From Cristatella mucedo (taxonomy: Eukaryota; Bryozoa; Phylactolaemata; Cristatellidae), in contig WPIO01000109.1 of assembly GCA_009760855.2 (NCBI GenBank), positions 719,001-783,000 on the forward strand: DNA of 64,000 nt, in the 5' to 3' direction. Below the pieces are notes generated by a model. That model searched no databases and was not told where the DNA came from. It worked only from the letters and a program-made list of their open reading frames with translations. Within the stretch, counting starts at the first letter, position 1, and the number at the start of each line of letters is the position of its first letter. Made by a program: the position numbers and the translations under genes. Of the stretch, positions 1 to 14,000 are shown piece after piece.

Positions 1-634
1 ATCAGGCGATTGCAGCTGGTGCCAAACTCTGCAGCTAGGCTTGTCTGTCGTGAGCGTCGCAGTTGCCACATTACTCCACTTCTCGCCGACCTGCACTGGC
101 TACCAGTCAAGCAACGGATTGACTTCAAGGTTTTGTCGCTCACTTTTAGGTCCCTTCATTTTATGGCTCCAGCCTATCTCTCCGACATACTCCCCCATCA
201 GGCCAAGCATCGTACCACCCGCTTTTCGGAATCCAACAGTCTAGAAATACCTCGTACAAACCTTAAATCCTTTGGAGACTGTGCATTTAGTTCGTATGCT
301 CCCAAAGCCTGGAACTCCCTCCCGACCTGCGTCAGAACATCCCCTGACCTGACCACATTTAAAAGGAACTTAAAACACACCTATTTAGGACAGCATTTAG
401 TGGGTCCCTGTGATTCGTTTTGATGTGCTTATGCGTGCTGACACTATGCATGCTGCCACTAACCACATTTGCATGGTGACCCTGTGCATGTCACCCCTAA
501 CCATATTATTCATTTTGTTTGTTTTTCAAGCATGATTGTACTTACCATTCAATTGCATTTCACTTTGCAGCAAATGTAAAGCACCTAGAAAGAGATTGAG
601 TTCTCCGAGGGTGCTTTATTATTATTATCATTAT
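1..634 (+). mobile_element. LINE-A fragment, 3' end of a CR1/L2-like non-LTR retrotransposon
   Basis: This is the last part of a reverse-transcriptase ORF plus its 3' UTR. The reading frame runs from the window edge to a TGA at 421-423 and carries the CR1/L2 C-terminal signature [13 protein letters not shown], followed by a PAYLSDIL segment and a WNSLP segment. The non-coding tail contains the family signature (agcacctagaaagagattgag) and ends in an ATT microsatellite at 618-634, as all copies here do. The element continues off the left edge or is 5' truncated. Family-level call is secure; clade (CR1 versus L2) is inference. Confidence 0.85.
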
Positions 635-957
635 TTTGCTCCCAAAGCCTGGAACTCCCTCCCGACTGGCGTCACATCTCCTACCTTGACCACATTTAAA
701 AAGAAACTAAATACGCATCTATTTATCACATAATTTTTAGTGGGCCCCTGTGATTCGTCCTTTATATGTTAATGCGTGCTGACACTGCATGCTGCCACTA
801 ACTAAACGCATGCTGACCCTATGCATGTCACCCGTTACCGTGATATTCTTGTGGTTTATTGAACATGCTACAACTAACCATTCGATTGTGCTTCCTCTGC
901 AGCAAATGTTAAGCTCCTAGAAAGATATCGAGTTCTGTGAGGATGCAATATAATAAT
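635..957 (+). mobile_element. LINE-A fragment, second 3' end in tandem
   Basis: A second, more diverged copy of the LINE-A 3' end starts inside the ATT tract that closes the first copy. It holds the APKAWNSLP coding end, the 3' UTR with the gtgctgacactgcatgc motifs, and a tail ending in a TAA tract at 950-966. Coding capacity is negligible. Confidence 0.75.
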
Positions 958-1262
958 AATAATAATGCACTTGATAAAGTGCCCTCAGAGAACTCAATCT
1001 CTCTCCAGGCGCTTTACATTTGCTGCCAAGGGAAATGCTATTGAATGGTGAGTAATATGTTGCTTGATAAACAAACGCGAATAACATGGTTAGGGGTGGC
1101 ATGCACAGGGTCAGCATGCAAATGCGGTTAGTGGCAGCATGCACAGTGTCGGCACGCATAAACACATGAAGGACGACGAATCACAGGGACGCCCACTAAA
1201 TGCTGTCCTAAATAGGTGTTTTTAGGTTCCTTTTAAATGTCAAGTCAGGGGATGTTCTGACA
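953..1262 (-). mobile_element. LINE-A 3' end, opposite orientation
   Basis: Starting at the TAA tract on the plus strand, the reverse complement of the LINE-A tail and 3' UTR runs to about 1262, just inside the coding end. It meets the previous copy tail to tail, so both share one microsatellite. The homology stops abruptly where the SINE at 1268 begins. Confidence 0.75.
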
Positions 1263-1267
1263 TCAAG

Positions 1268-1450
1268 TCATGGTGAGCCGTGATAGCACACTAGGTAAGG
1301 CGGTTGCTTTTACGACCTCGATCCAGAGGTCGTGGGTTCGATTCCTGCAGTGGGCGATTCTTTATCGCCACTGCAAGCGGTGGTGATAGCCGTAAAGGCT
1401 CTTCTGTCGCTATACAAAAAGAGGCTGTTTAATCAGCTAGGATTTATTTA
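1268..1450 (+). mobile_element. SINE-A, tRNA-derived
   Basis: The element has an A-box-like block (tagcacactaggtaaggcgg) and a B box (gtgggttcgattcctg) at tRNA spacing, then a non-tRNA body (cgccactgcaagcggtggtgatagccg) and a 3' end tacaaaaagaggctgtttaatcagc. Similar copies occur at 14.9, 17.7, 22.4, 29.2, 41.5, 49.5 and 63.0 kb. It lies between two minus-strand LINE-A pieces. Confidence 0.85.
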
Positions 1451-1735
1451 AGTCAATCCGTTGCTTGACTGGTAGCCAGTGCAGGTCGGCTAGAAGTGGA
1501 GTAATGTGGCAACTACGATGCTCACGACAGACAAGCCTAGATGGGGAGTTTTGCACCAGCTGCAATCGCCTGACTGCACACGCTGGTAGGCCAGTAAGCA
1601 GTGAGTTGCAGAAGTAAAGACGGGATGTCACGAATGCATGGACCAACTTAGACGTGGTATCATTATCTAAACAAGCCCAAATTTTAGCAATGTTATGTAG
1701 CTTAAAGTAGGATAATAAATGGAATTATTATTATT
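1445..1735 (-). mobile_element. LINE-A fragment, RT C-terminal coding region
   Basis: On the minus strand this encodes [21 protein letters not shown] and [11 protein letters not shown], the segment upstream of the piece at 953-1262. About 200 bp of LINE present in other copies is missing between the two pieces and the SINE sits in its place. The fragment runs to about 1690 and is followed by an ATT tract near 1725-1741. Confidence 0.8.
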
Positions 1736-1741
1736 ATTATC

Positions 1742-3224
1742 TCGTTCAACCGCGACTCAACGACACACAAGTTCGATATTACACCAACTGCTAGGTAGAT
1801 AGAACTACAGTGACCGGTCGGAAAGCTCCTTAACAGGCAGGACATAGGCAGCTAGATGGATGCATATTATGAATTGCCATATTATTTTACATTGTGACAA
1901 AGGAATGCGTACGTATGGCACGGAATGCCAAGCGAAGTGTCTGGCCACGAAGCATACGAGCACTAGGAATAAAAAGTCACACGCAAATTAAGGCTCGTCA
2001 GCTTCGGGGGTGGGTCACTTAATAAAAAAAAAAAGGCAAAATCTCAGATGGGACACAGGTATGAGACTGCTAGGCAGCACGATTGCTTTATTCGGTTTGC
2101 TATTGCACAGCAGATTACGCCTTCCGATTTTGGTAATAAGCTTGTCAGTCGACCAACCGAGTGGAACAGCTTCACTTAAACTATGGCTAAAATAACTTCA
2201 GCCAGCGCCGGCTCGCTCCTCAACGCAGCAAGCAGCAACAGCAGCCTGAATCGTGGCTGGATGCCGGGCAGAGCTGGAGCCAGAGCACTACAAACCCATG
2301 CAGTCTGCACAAATCTCGAAACACGTCCGGCTTTTGCACAGCATGTCCATAACGGAACAACAAGCACAAGACGGAATGGACTCATACAGGTAGGACAGAA
2401 GACCTTTGACTGTGCCATCCACCGAAGAGCAGCAGCAGCAGTAAATGCTAGGCGAGCCGTGCCATCGGTGAACTCGGCCAGCCACTGGTGTCAACGTACA
2501 GTACATGCAGGGAGCAGGCCACAATGACACACGGCATGAATGTCAGACATAATGTCAGCCATCGGCAGGATTAGCAGCACAACTGCTGTAGATCTATAGC
2601 TGGTGCAGAAGAGCCCACTCAGCAACAGTCATAGGGTAAGAGCAGCATCACAAGATGCAATCTCGTTTCCAGCACTGCCCAAGCAGCATGAGCAGCGGTA
2701 GTATGATCAGTATGCACCTGCGATGCTCACGCACGTCTCAGTGCTGTGGTGCTGAGCAGCAAGGACGGCAATGTCAAGGTCAGCAGCATACCGCAGGCTA
2801 CTGCCTGAGTGCACGTTACGCAACACACGCCCCCGGCCACTTATGAGCTGACAAGCTGCCTCAAATGAGCGGCAGACATGAAACAGCTAGGCACCGGCTC
2901 GAACGCACAATCGCAGGAATTTGACCACCAAGCCAAACGAATCAATAGGCAGTGCAGAGCACTGGACGACGTATTTGCAGCTTTCACATGAGCAGACTAC
3001 AAAAAATTGAGAGCAGTTATGACATATTTTGCTAGTTTATGCAGGAAATACGGCATTAAGAATATATCACACGTGCTGGCCAAGACAAAGTTGTTGGAAT
3101 TAAAAAAAAGAGTCCGTCAACAAGGGAAATTTAGAGTGTGTGCGCACTGTTGATGCGGCATTCTTGCATAGACGCATCGATTCTTGAGCAAAGTCGAATT
3201 CAAAAACAGAAGCAAGAAGCACGT
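1742..3224. other. Unassigned intergenic DNA
   Basis: No supported gene or recognisable mobile element. Open frames here are short, overlap on both strands and lack splice-site support. A CAG/AGC-rich flavour around 2.2-2.8 kb explains the longer chance frames. Confidence 0.5.
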
Positions 3225-3305
3225 GCTTCCCTTGCAGCAATTGTAAAGTTCCTAGAAAGAGATTGAGCTCTCCGACGTTGCTTTATCAAACGTATCATTA
3301 TTATT
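3225..3305 (+). mobile_element. LINE-A 3' tail
   Basis: Only the terminal tail is present: the gcagcaattgtaaagttcctagaaagagattgagc block followed by an ATT-rich end. A severely 5'-truncated copy. Confidence 0.7.
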
Positions 3306-3555
3306 AATTAACACCCACGAAGTAAGCATGCCAGATTAGCAGAAACTCAGAATTAGAAGATAACTTGGGTCACACAATGCCTCAGTAACCAAAATAATAT
3401 TCTAAATAAGAAATGCCACTGACAAATGCTTTTTGAGGTACTTGACAAGGGTGCAGTGCATCGAGAAGATACTGTTACACCAAACTTTCGCCACACTGAC
3501 GGAGTAATGAGTAGTTGGGTCGTTACTTAGTCTAATGACTTCATTCAGGCGTAAA

Positions 3556-3745
3556 AAGAGCAGGATAATAATAATAATGATACTAATAATAATAATGCAT
3601 TCGTTATAGCGCACCCAGGGAACATGGTCTCTTTCCAGGCACCAAACATGCAAAACCAAAACCAAACATTGCTGCAAAGGAAGCATGAGCGAATGGTTAG
3701 TGGTGGCACGCTCAATGAGGACCAGCACGATAGACGATAGACACA
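3556..3745 (-). mobile_element. LINE-A 3' tail, diverged
   Basis: A TAATAA tract at 3566-3597 leads into the reverse complement of the LINE-A tail and 3' UTR (gcatgagcgaatggttagtgg). No coding part remains. Confidence 0.65.
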
Positions 3746-5075
3746 ACAGAAGCAGAGCCAGGATTTTTTACCTGGAAGGAGGTGCGACCCAAAAATTTTA
3801 ATGAAGAGGGCATTTAATGCAATTGATGAACAATTATTGCAAAAAATAATTTCACTAGTTCATTCGATTTGAGTGAGTGGAAGAAGGAATGTCATCCTTG
3901 GAATTGTCATCCTTGGTCGGCGCATGAATAGGGAGCAGCCCAGGTCTCTGCCCAGCACGAGGAAGTGAGAGGCCGGCAAATGCATCCCTACTTAATGGCT
4001 TCGCACGAGGGGACACGACCCTATTTTCATACTGTTTCACACTCTTACTCTTGCTTTTGTAAATCGCCGTTTCCACACTGCTGCTGCTTTACAAGCTTTG
4101 AGCATTAGGGTGCTAATCTTCGGGGTATTACCAATCAACAGTATTTTTCCATGTGCCCAAGGGTAAGGTGGTATGGCTTTCCACAGCAAAAAACATCCAC
4201 ATGGCTGCTGAGTTGATCTGTTAGCTGATACATAGCACCACATTTCCAAACACCAACCCTTTCCAAGGCAATACATGCCGAATGGCAGGCAGGACTAGCG
4301 GCAGGAAGTACAGAACCAATAGCAGCATCAATAAATACAGTCAAATGCATGCATGAACACGGTCAAATTTATGCTACGGATCCTGTCCCAGACAATAGCA
4401 TACGAACAGACCCTTACATGATATCTGCAGTGGAGAAAACAGCTTCTAAAACATGCTAGACAAGATACCGTAGCATCACGGATTGGTTTAACCGTTACTG
4501 CTTAGGGCTATTAACAGCGATTGGCCAGACACGGTTTATTCAACTTGCTCCTTCCATACATTTCTCTGGACTTGTATATTACTAAATAAACGACTAGAAG
4601 ATCCATGATAGAAGCAATGCTACCTACAGTTGTAATAAACAACAATCCAGTGCAAGTAATTGCGTAGCAGCCACTTTCGACAATACAAGTCTTGTAATAA
4701 TAGCCAGATTATTGTTAACTAGGCCGTTAACGGTAAGAAATCACAGGAAAACTACAAATCTTCATGGGAAGGGGAAAAGAGTGCCGACTGACAAATAGCC
4801 AGTGAGCCACACCTACAAACGGCCAACTCTGCAATTGTTTGTAAAGCTTTATCTTATTAATTATTCAAATTAGGCTTACATCGATTGATAATATAATAAT
4901 TACAATCTACTGTGAATGCACAATCCAACGTTCTATTACAGCTATAGCAGCCTTTAAAATAGCCAGAACCAAGAGAATTTGAGCCGGTGATTTAGCTGGC
5001 CGTTCCTGAAACAAACTACTCAAGCTAAAACCGACAATCATAAAACGAGCAACAGCAAGTAATAGCGCTGCCTTC
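3746..5075. other. Unassigned intergenic DNA
   Basis: Nothing recognisable as gene or repeat. No frame on either strand shows conserved motifs. Confidence 0.45.
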
Positions 5076-6130
5076 AATAATAATAATAATATTAATAATA
5101 ATATTAGACTTGATAAAGTGCCATCAGAGAAATCAATCTCTTTCTAAGCGCTTTACATTTGCTGCAAAGGAGGCATGATCGAATGGTTAGTGGTAGCATG
5201 CTCAATAAACCACAAGAATATTATGGTAAAGGTAGACATGCACAGTGTCAGCAGCATAAGCATGTAAAAGACGAATCACAGGAACTCATTAAAAATTCTG
5301 TGATAAATAGATGCGTGTTTAGTCTTTTTAAATGTGGTCAAGGTAGGACATGTGACGCCAGTCGGAAGTGAGTTCCAGGCTTTGGGAGCATACGAACTAA
5401 ATGCACGGTCCCTAAAGATTTGATAGATATGCTGAAGCCAAAGAATGAAGGGACCTAAAAGTGAGCGACAGAACCTTGAAGTCAATGCGTTGCTGGACTG
5501 GTAGCGAGTGCAGGTCGGTGAGAAGTAGTATGATGTGGCAACTACAACGCTCACGACAAGCAAGTCTAGCTGCAGAGTTTTGCATGGACAAACTTATATG
5601 TGGTATCCTTACCTAAACGAGCTCAAATTTTAGCAATGTAATGTAACTGAAAGTAGGCAGACTTGATTGTAGAGCTGATGTGGTAGTCTAACAAAAGGTT
5701 ATTTTGGAATACAACACTTGTATTTCGTGCGGATTCAACAGGAGTTATGCTGGCACAGCCGATTTTGAGCGATAACCTTTCCAACTTCCGAATCACACGT
5801 GGTTTGCCCTTAACTAGTAAGTTAGTTTTGTAATAATTTAATTTAAGAAAATTTGCTGCCATCCATGTGCAGATGTCATCAATACATGCAGCAAGAAAGT
5901 TTAGAGAATTCAAGGTGCTCGACAGCTGGGAGGGATCAAAGCAAAGTTACAACTGAGTGTCATCTGTATCGATATGAAAGCCTAGATTGTGCTTAGCAAT
6001 CACATCGGCAAGAGGGAGAGTATAAACCGTGAAAAGAACGGGACCTGGCACGGAGCCGTGAGGTACCTCATATTTCAGAGGTACCTCGGATGATCTTTGT
6101 CCATTCACATTAACACTGTGGTAACGTTTG
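5076..6130 (-). mobile_element. LINE-A copy, 5' truncated and degenerate
   Basis: From the TAA tract on the plus strand the reverse complement covers the tail, 3' UTR and the C-terminal half of reverse transcriptase. Minus-strand pieces include [12 protein letters not shown], then at 5913-5623 the post-catalytic region (SLNFLAACIDDI, then FLKLNYYKTNLLVKGKP). Frameshifts and stops separate the pieces. Nucleotide similarity fades near 6130. Confidence 0.8.
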
Positions 6131-6439
6131 AATAACAGACCTGCTTGTCAATACAAATTAGAAAATTATATACCCGATATTATTTAAAAGTAACATTCAG
6201 CCATCATGGCTGCACTATCGCAGTAGTACTATTAATTACACAAAAGGCACAACACAAACATGGCATCGGCAACTCATGTTTACAGACTTGGTCACCCACA
6301 GACTTATACACTCACATTTAACATAATGTGAGTAGAACATTAGTTAAAACAATTTTTTCACTAGACAGTAATGAGTTATTTCTGAGTTGCTGCTGCCTCA
6401 GCAGTATAGAACATGAGCATTACTCCCTAAGCATTCGGC

Positions 6440-8350
<1,911 letters not shown>

Positions 8351-8664
8351 TCGAAGGAATTAGCAAAGACACTACTTATATTTATCTATGGACAACAAAT
8401 TTAAGTGAAATCTGCTGCCTAAAATAATAGGAGGTCGGTTGTATTGCAGCCCAATAACATCTCTATCCAGGACATGCACTGTGCCATGCCTAGTCAAGCA
8501 TATTAAAGCATACGAATAACAATCTCAGACCAGCTCACGAAAGACCACAAGAGGACAATCAGGGCCAACGGTAAGCAGGACCACATAGCAAGCAACATGA
8601 GCTAAATCATGCACAGGCAAACATGCCAAGCACTCAGGGTCAAAAAAGACAATTTCACTACGGT

Positions 8665-8745
8665 ACAGGGAATGTCAAACGTAAAGCATCTAGAAAGAGA
8701 TTGAGTTCTCTGAGGGTGCTTTATCAAGTGTATTATTATTATTAT
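8665..8745 (+). mobile_element. LINE-A 3' tail
   Basis: The tail block (gtaaagcatctagaaagagattgagttctctgagg) is followed by tatcaagtg and a pure ATT run. It is one of the best-preserved tails and was used for comparison with SINE-B. Confidence 0.75.
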
Positions 8746-8749
8746 TAAG

Positions 8750-10150
8750 CTGAGGATTCAATGGTGCAAAGACTTTGCAAGGGGTGACAGAAGCAGTTCT
8801 AAACTTTCGGTGAGTATGCTCTGAATGCATGATCTCCAAAATATTTCAATTTAGTGCAACGAACATAAAGACGACAAGAACACGAGGAGCAGCTGGTGCA
8901 AGAGTACGCAGGAACACTGAGGTCGGACAGGTGGACTAGTGCAAGCGACTGACACGATCTGTAGGCCAGAGAGGTGAATGCTGAAGTTGACTTGATGCTT
9001 GATTGGGGGGCTAGGAAAGCACCGAGACAAGTTGTTGATGTCACAGCTAAGCAGTTGCCGACAGATCAAATAAGTTGCAGAGTTTTTGAACCAGTTGCGC
9101 AATTACAGCCCGAGAGTTCTGAATTAAGGGTACTGCAGTAATCGAAGTTACAAATGCACGAATTAGTTTGGCTGGCGTACTCCTGTATTAAAAGGCAGTG
9201 ATTTTGCCAACGCTCTTCAGCTGACGATAAAGCAAATCGACTGAGAAGGAAATCCAATAACAGGTCGTTTTGGAATAGCATGCCCAGATAATAGCAGACG
9301 GAAACCTCAAGATAAATTCTACTAAGTTGAGGGTGGTGACACTAGGTTTTTTATTACTATTCAGCCAATCTCATTGTAGTTAAGCTTTAAGATGTCAGTG
9401 GCCATTTAAGTGTGAACATCATCGGTTGAGCTGCAGGGAAATTTAGAGTCAGATGCTGAGCATGAACCGAGACAGGCCCACGGACAGTTATGTAAAGCTG
9501 AGACATCGGTGCAGAAATGAAGCCAAGATTGTCTTTGGCTATGGTATTGGTCACAGGGAGAGTATAGATATCAAACAAAAGAGACCTATGACCAAAGCCT
9601 GAGGTATCGTAAATACGATAAGAGCTCTCTTGATCTCTGGATAACCAGTAGCATTTTAATCTACATTCTGAAATCTCTCTAAAGCAGGGTCCAATCTAAG
9701 CGAGTCGAGAGAGGCTTCAGAAGATCTGGTGGTCAATTGTGTCAAATGCTGGTAAGAGATCTAACAGAACTAGCAAAGAGGGCCAACTCTGATCCAATTT
9801 GTACAGGTCATTCATTATAAACCAAAATGCAGACCGGATTCTCTGGAATGGTGAGCTCCACGTCCCGATGTAAACTAGCTAGCAAGTTCTGATGAACGTG
9901 TTGTAATCATTTAGATGCTCGGGCACTAATTGCTTCAAATGTCTTGGATACGAATGACAGAAGTATGGCTGGACAAAAGCAAATCAGATTCTCGTGATCT
10001 AGGGTCGATTTTTTGATAAAGTAGTCTGGCAACAGATGCTTCCTGAGTGGAAGGGTCATAACTGGTAACCGAGGACATACCTGCAATATTAGTTAAGGCA
10101 GGCAGCAACAGGTCTATGCACCCTCACAAATAGAATCCAAGAACAGGATA
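8750..10150 (-). mobile_element. LINE-A-related copy, old and degenerate
   Basis: The reverse complement follows LINE-A order from the coding end (HAFRAYSPKV) back through the reverse-transcriptase core. DNA near 9730 corresponds to the AFDTIDH region (gtcaattgtgtcaaatgct), and near 9540 to the region after the catalytic motif. Many indels destroy the frame. It represents an older subfamily than the copy at 27.7-29.2 kb. Confidence 0.6.
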
Positions 10151-10439
10151 CAGAGGACTGGTGATCTTTTTAGCCAAGGAGACAATTTAGGGATGAGTTC
10201 AATAGAGACATGCATGCAAGAGGAACAGCAGAAGAATAGAGCAGGGCGATGTGAGCCTTAGCTAAAATGAATTGAAACGACATACCACAATCCTCGAGTG
10301 CAAAACAGTGTACATTGAGCCAAGACTTTCTGGCAAGACTTGTAAAGCCTATACGTAATGTTCATTGCTTTCTTTCAGCTTTCCCTTTGCACTACAGACT
10401 TGTCCTTTTCTGTTCAGCTGTGCTTTGCAAGCATATCTG

Positions 10440-10684
10440 TGCATGATTCATTGCCTGTTACTAAACCAAGGCCTTACCAACTAACAGGTGGCAATGAGTG
10501 TCTTCGTGTTTTCCTTTGCATGCTAGCCTAACCATGATAGTTGTTTGCCTTTGCATGCTTGATAGTGTGCATACCAACCACCTTTGGTTGCTGACTCTAT
10601 TGCAGCAAGTTGTAAAATACATGGATAGAGACTAAGTTTTCTCATGGCGCAATACAAAAAATCTATTATTATTATTATTATTAC
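10440..10684 (+). mobile_element. LINE-A 3' UTR and tail
   Basis: Diverged 3' UTR ending in the tail (agactaagttttctcatggcgcaatacaaaa) and an ATT run at 10663-10683. It lies just downstream of the polyadenylation signal of the minus-strand Kelch gene. Confidence 0.6.
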
Positions 10685-10738
10685 TGTCAGCCACATACCT
10701 AGGACTGCTTGGGCATGGACGAAACTGTATCATTGCCA

Positions 10739-10744
10739 TTTATT
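10739..10744 (-). promoter_or_regulatory. Polyadenylation signal of the BTB-Kelch gene
   Basis: AATAAA on the minus strand, 84 bases past the predicted stop codon. Its position fits the 3' end of the last exon and gives a short 3' UTR. Confidence 0.55.
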
Positions 10745-10827
10745 TGATCACACAGTCTTAGCAGGTCCTGACACGGGATTATAAAGAACACTTAAGTGCC
10801 AGAGCTAAGCAGCCGTTGGTTCAATCC

Positions 10828-11061
10828 TTACCAGTCTGGGTCATTGGGAGCATCATCATCGTAGTCATTCTCCTCATCCACATCATCATCCTCCTCATCA
10901 TCTCTACTCATGTCATCCACATAGTAGTCTTCCGAAACTGACGAATCATCACCACTGGACGACCAACAGGTCAGTTGGCGTGAGCGCTGATTTGCATCCC
11001 GACGTACGTACCGTTCAGAGGCATTGCGATGATCGAATGTTGGCACTCCCTCTCGGTAAAT
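10828..11061 (-). CDS. BTB-Kelch gene exon 5 (acidic C-terminus)
   Basis: Begins after acceptor tgtgctttcag in phase 0 and encodes 77 residues plus a stop. It starts IYREGVPTFDHRNASERYVR and then becomes strongly acidic (EDYYVDDMSRDDEEDDD and onward), ending NDPDW. AATAAA follows 84 bases later. Assignment to this gene rests on phase, strand and position rather than homology. Confidence 0.65.
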   Translation of the reverse strand: MYREGVPTFDHRNASERYVRRDANQRSRQLTCWSSSGDDSSVSEDYYVDDMSRDDEEDDDVDEENDYDDDAPNDPDW

Positions 11062-14000
11062 CTGAAAGCACATCAACGAGCACTGGTCGAGACCAATGCT
11101 CAAAAAGCCTCTACTGTAGAACCCAATGGCATATTCAAACAACAGAATGTAATCGAAACATACTTCCAAGGTTGCTTCTAGAGACAAAACGCTCTTGCTT
11201 TTACCAAATTTTGAAGGACCCTGCTGAAGCAAAGTAACAGACAGAAAATGCAAGTTCCTTGAAAAGCATCCTGCAGTAGAGCAACGAGCAGTTTGAAAAT
11301 GCTGACCCAGGCATTTGCTCGTGCCAAGAGCACTAGATGACTCCAGCACAAACAGTTGTCTTCTTTACGAACAGCAGAGCACTGCAGAGTACTAGGAGCA
11401 CCCTGATTAGTCATGCCTTGTTGCTGGACAAGGCCCACCGAAGCAAGGACCGGACAGATTTATGACCTGATATAAAAATGGCACAACAGGTGTGCCTAAC
11501 TGGGCGTGGACGGCTAGAACCACATCGGAATCGCTACCCAACCTTCTGTTGCCTCAGGGCAACCTGTCTTGAGGTGGTACAACACAACAAAATAAGCAGG
11601 CTTTACAACTGTCAGTCTGCTGTAGACATGCTGCAAGCCACAAGCACAGACATTCTTTGTCAGAAAAGCCAATATACCCTCTTGCACATCCCAAACAGCA
11701 AGAAGAGACCACAGAAACGTGTAAGCAATAAAATGAAAAAAATACCGAGCATCAGGGAACAGCACTTTGCAATAAACAGCGAACACCGGACTGGTGTAGC
11801 ACAAAAATGAGAGTATCAAAGGAGCAAGGAAGTGCAATCTAATCGGTGGCAGACAGACACCAAGCGTTCCAAGCAGTTTAGATAAACTAGTCAGCATACT
11901 GGTTTGGCATGGAAATTTCCAAAGCATGACATACAAGGCAGCAGAGATAAGAGCTTCAGGCAAGGTGGCTTTCAATGCATCTGAAAAATTTCCTCGTTCA
12001 CCAGCAGGTGATCAGCTCAAGGCTAGTTTGCAAATCCCAGAAGTTTGACAGTGAGTCTTCCTTGCTAAAAGGGCTAGGATAGCTGCCAGCTGATCAACGG
12101 ATACAAAACAAAGTTCTTACACTGACCCTCAAGGCCCGTCACGGCTTGGCTCTTCCATACATAGCTGAACTGCTGCACCAGTTTCAGCCTCCTCGTGCCC
12201 CCAGGCCCTGCATGGACAATAAATTAGCTGTTCCATTCCTCTGCTTAAAGACCTGTTGGCAACAAAAGCTTTAGCTCTGCAGGTCCTAGACTCGAACTCG
12301 CTTCCATGTTTCTCATGCAATGACAAATATTCTCCTGCTGCCGACTATGGCTCATCCTTTCCAGGGGTCCCGAGCTGCTACTTCCATGCTACTCACTACC
12401 TCAACTCTGCTATGCTTCCCACTTTCTCTTTGTGCGCGAGACAAAGTCTGTCGGCTACCGAATGCGTACCAAAAGCCACTTAGGCTGTGAGTGCTCTATA
12501 AAAAACTCTCCTCTATGTGGCTTTGTAGAGTTACAGAGATACTGATTCAGACAGTTTTCAACTGAGACGTAAGTCCGGTCGCTCACCAGACCACCAGGGT
12601 AAGGGGCGATGTCAGGCAGCAGGCCTCGGCAGTCGATAGAGAAACAAGAAAGGCAAGCAAGCTCAGCAACCAGGCGATCATCGAAGCCGGCTCTCTAACC
12701 GGGATGCAGGGAAAAGAAGCAGAAAATAAACCTACACGACGTAACGGCATACAGTGCAGACAGAGAAGGCCATTGCATACGCCGCCTGCGGAATCGACAG
12801 GGGCTTACTCTGCAGGTTGCTGCAAGGATGCTGCTAGCTGAGTAACCGAGGGGGCTGAGCAAAAGGCAGGGTGGGCTGAGCAAAAGGCAGGGTGGGCTGA
12901 GCAGAAGGCAGGGTGGGCTGAACAAAAGGCAGGGTGGGCTGAGCAAAAGGCAGGGTGGGCTGAGCAAAAGGCGCCATGGCGATTGCAGTCACCCAAGTTC
13001 GCCGAGCCCACAAATCATCTCAGCCTCCAGTCGAAGAGGATAACAAAGAAACAGGTGTCAAGAGAAAAGAAAAACCAACGACAAAAACAAAGCAAAGTGG
13101 TCAAGCAAACCAGCCAATAGCAGGAGAGCAGTAAGCCAGCGAAATCAGGCAGAATGCACACCGAATCCAGCACGAAGGCTACTCAGAGAAGGCTGCACAC
13201 GTTTGCTGCCGGGTGCACGCCGATGCACACAAAAACTACCCTGATCACGAATAGGGTGTGATACTGACAAGGAAGAGTCCGGTCTGCAGTCGTGCAAACA
13301 AGTTATTAGAGACAAGGATGAGTCCTGGCCCCCCCCCGAAGTCGTGCAAGAACACTGAACAGCGTTTCGATGGCACACGTGTCAGCCAACCCTACCCGGT
13401 GTCACGCTGTAGGGGAAGGCAGGTGGCTCCGCCACTGGTGACAACAGCCCCATATTCGCCACATTTCTGCTTTATCAAAACCAAGATTGCGACATGCACG
13501 ACAAATAAGTCGACAAACATGAGAGAATGGCAAGCAAACGATAAATTGAGTCGACGCTTTTCGTCACCAAAAACTTGGGTCCTAAATTGGCCCGAGGTTG
13601 CTCTAGAAGTAGAAATCACGTCCGAGCATTTCTACAATACAGCATTCCTGCCTGTAGTAACAGTTCTCCAATCTAAACTCACCGCTAATGGCCAAGCAGT
13701 CGGCAGACGATGCATTGAAAAAGAACAAGCGCAGTGACCAATGGCGAATGGGGAACGATAAAGTACAAGATTTGCTTTCTATGCCTGCTTTGCCAATCTC
13801 TGTACAAGCAAATGATCACAGGTCATGGACAATGACAAATGACAGCTGCTTAGTGGTGCATACACAAAAGCAGTATTGCTGCAAGGTGCCATGGCCAGAA
13901 GCAAGATGCTCGTTACGACCTGGATGAAAGCTTTAAGCCCTGCAGCAGGCCATGCGCAATGAAGCTCGGCAAATGAAGAGAGTTGCTAAAGCACTATGGA

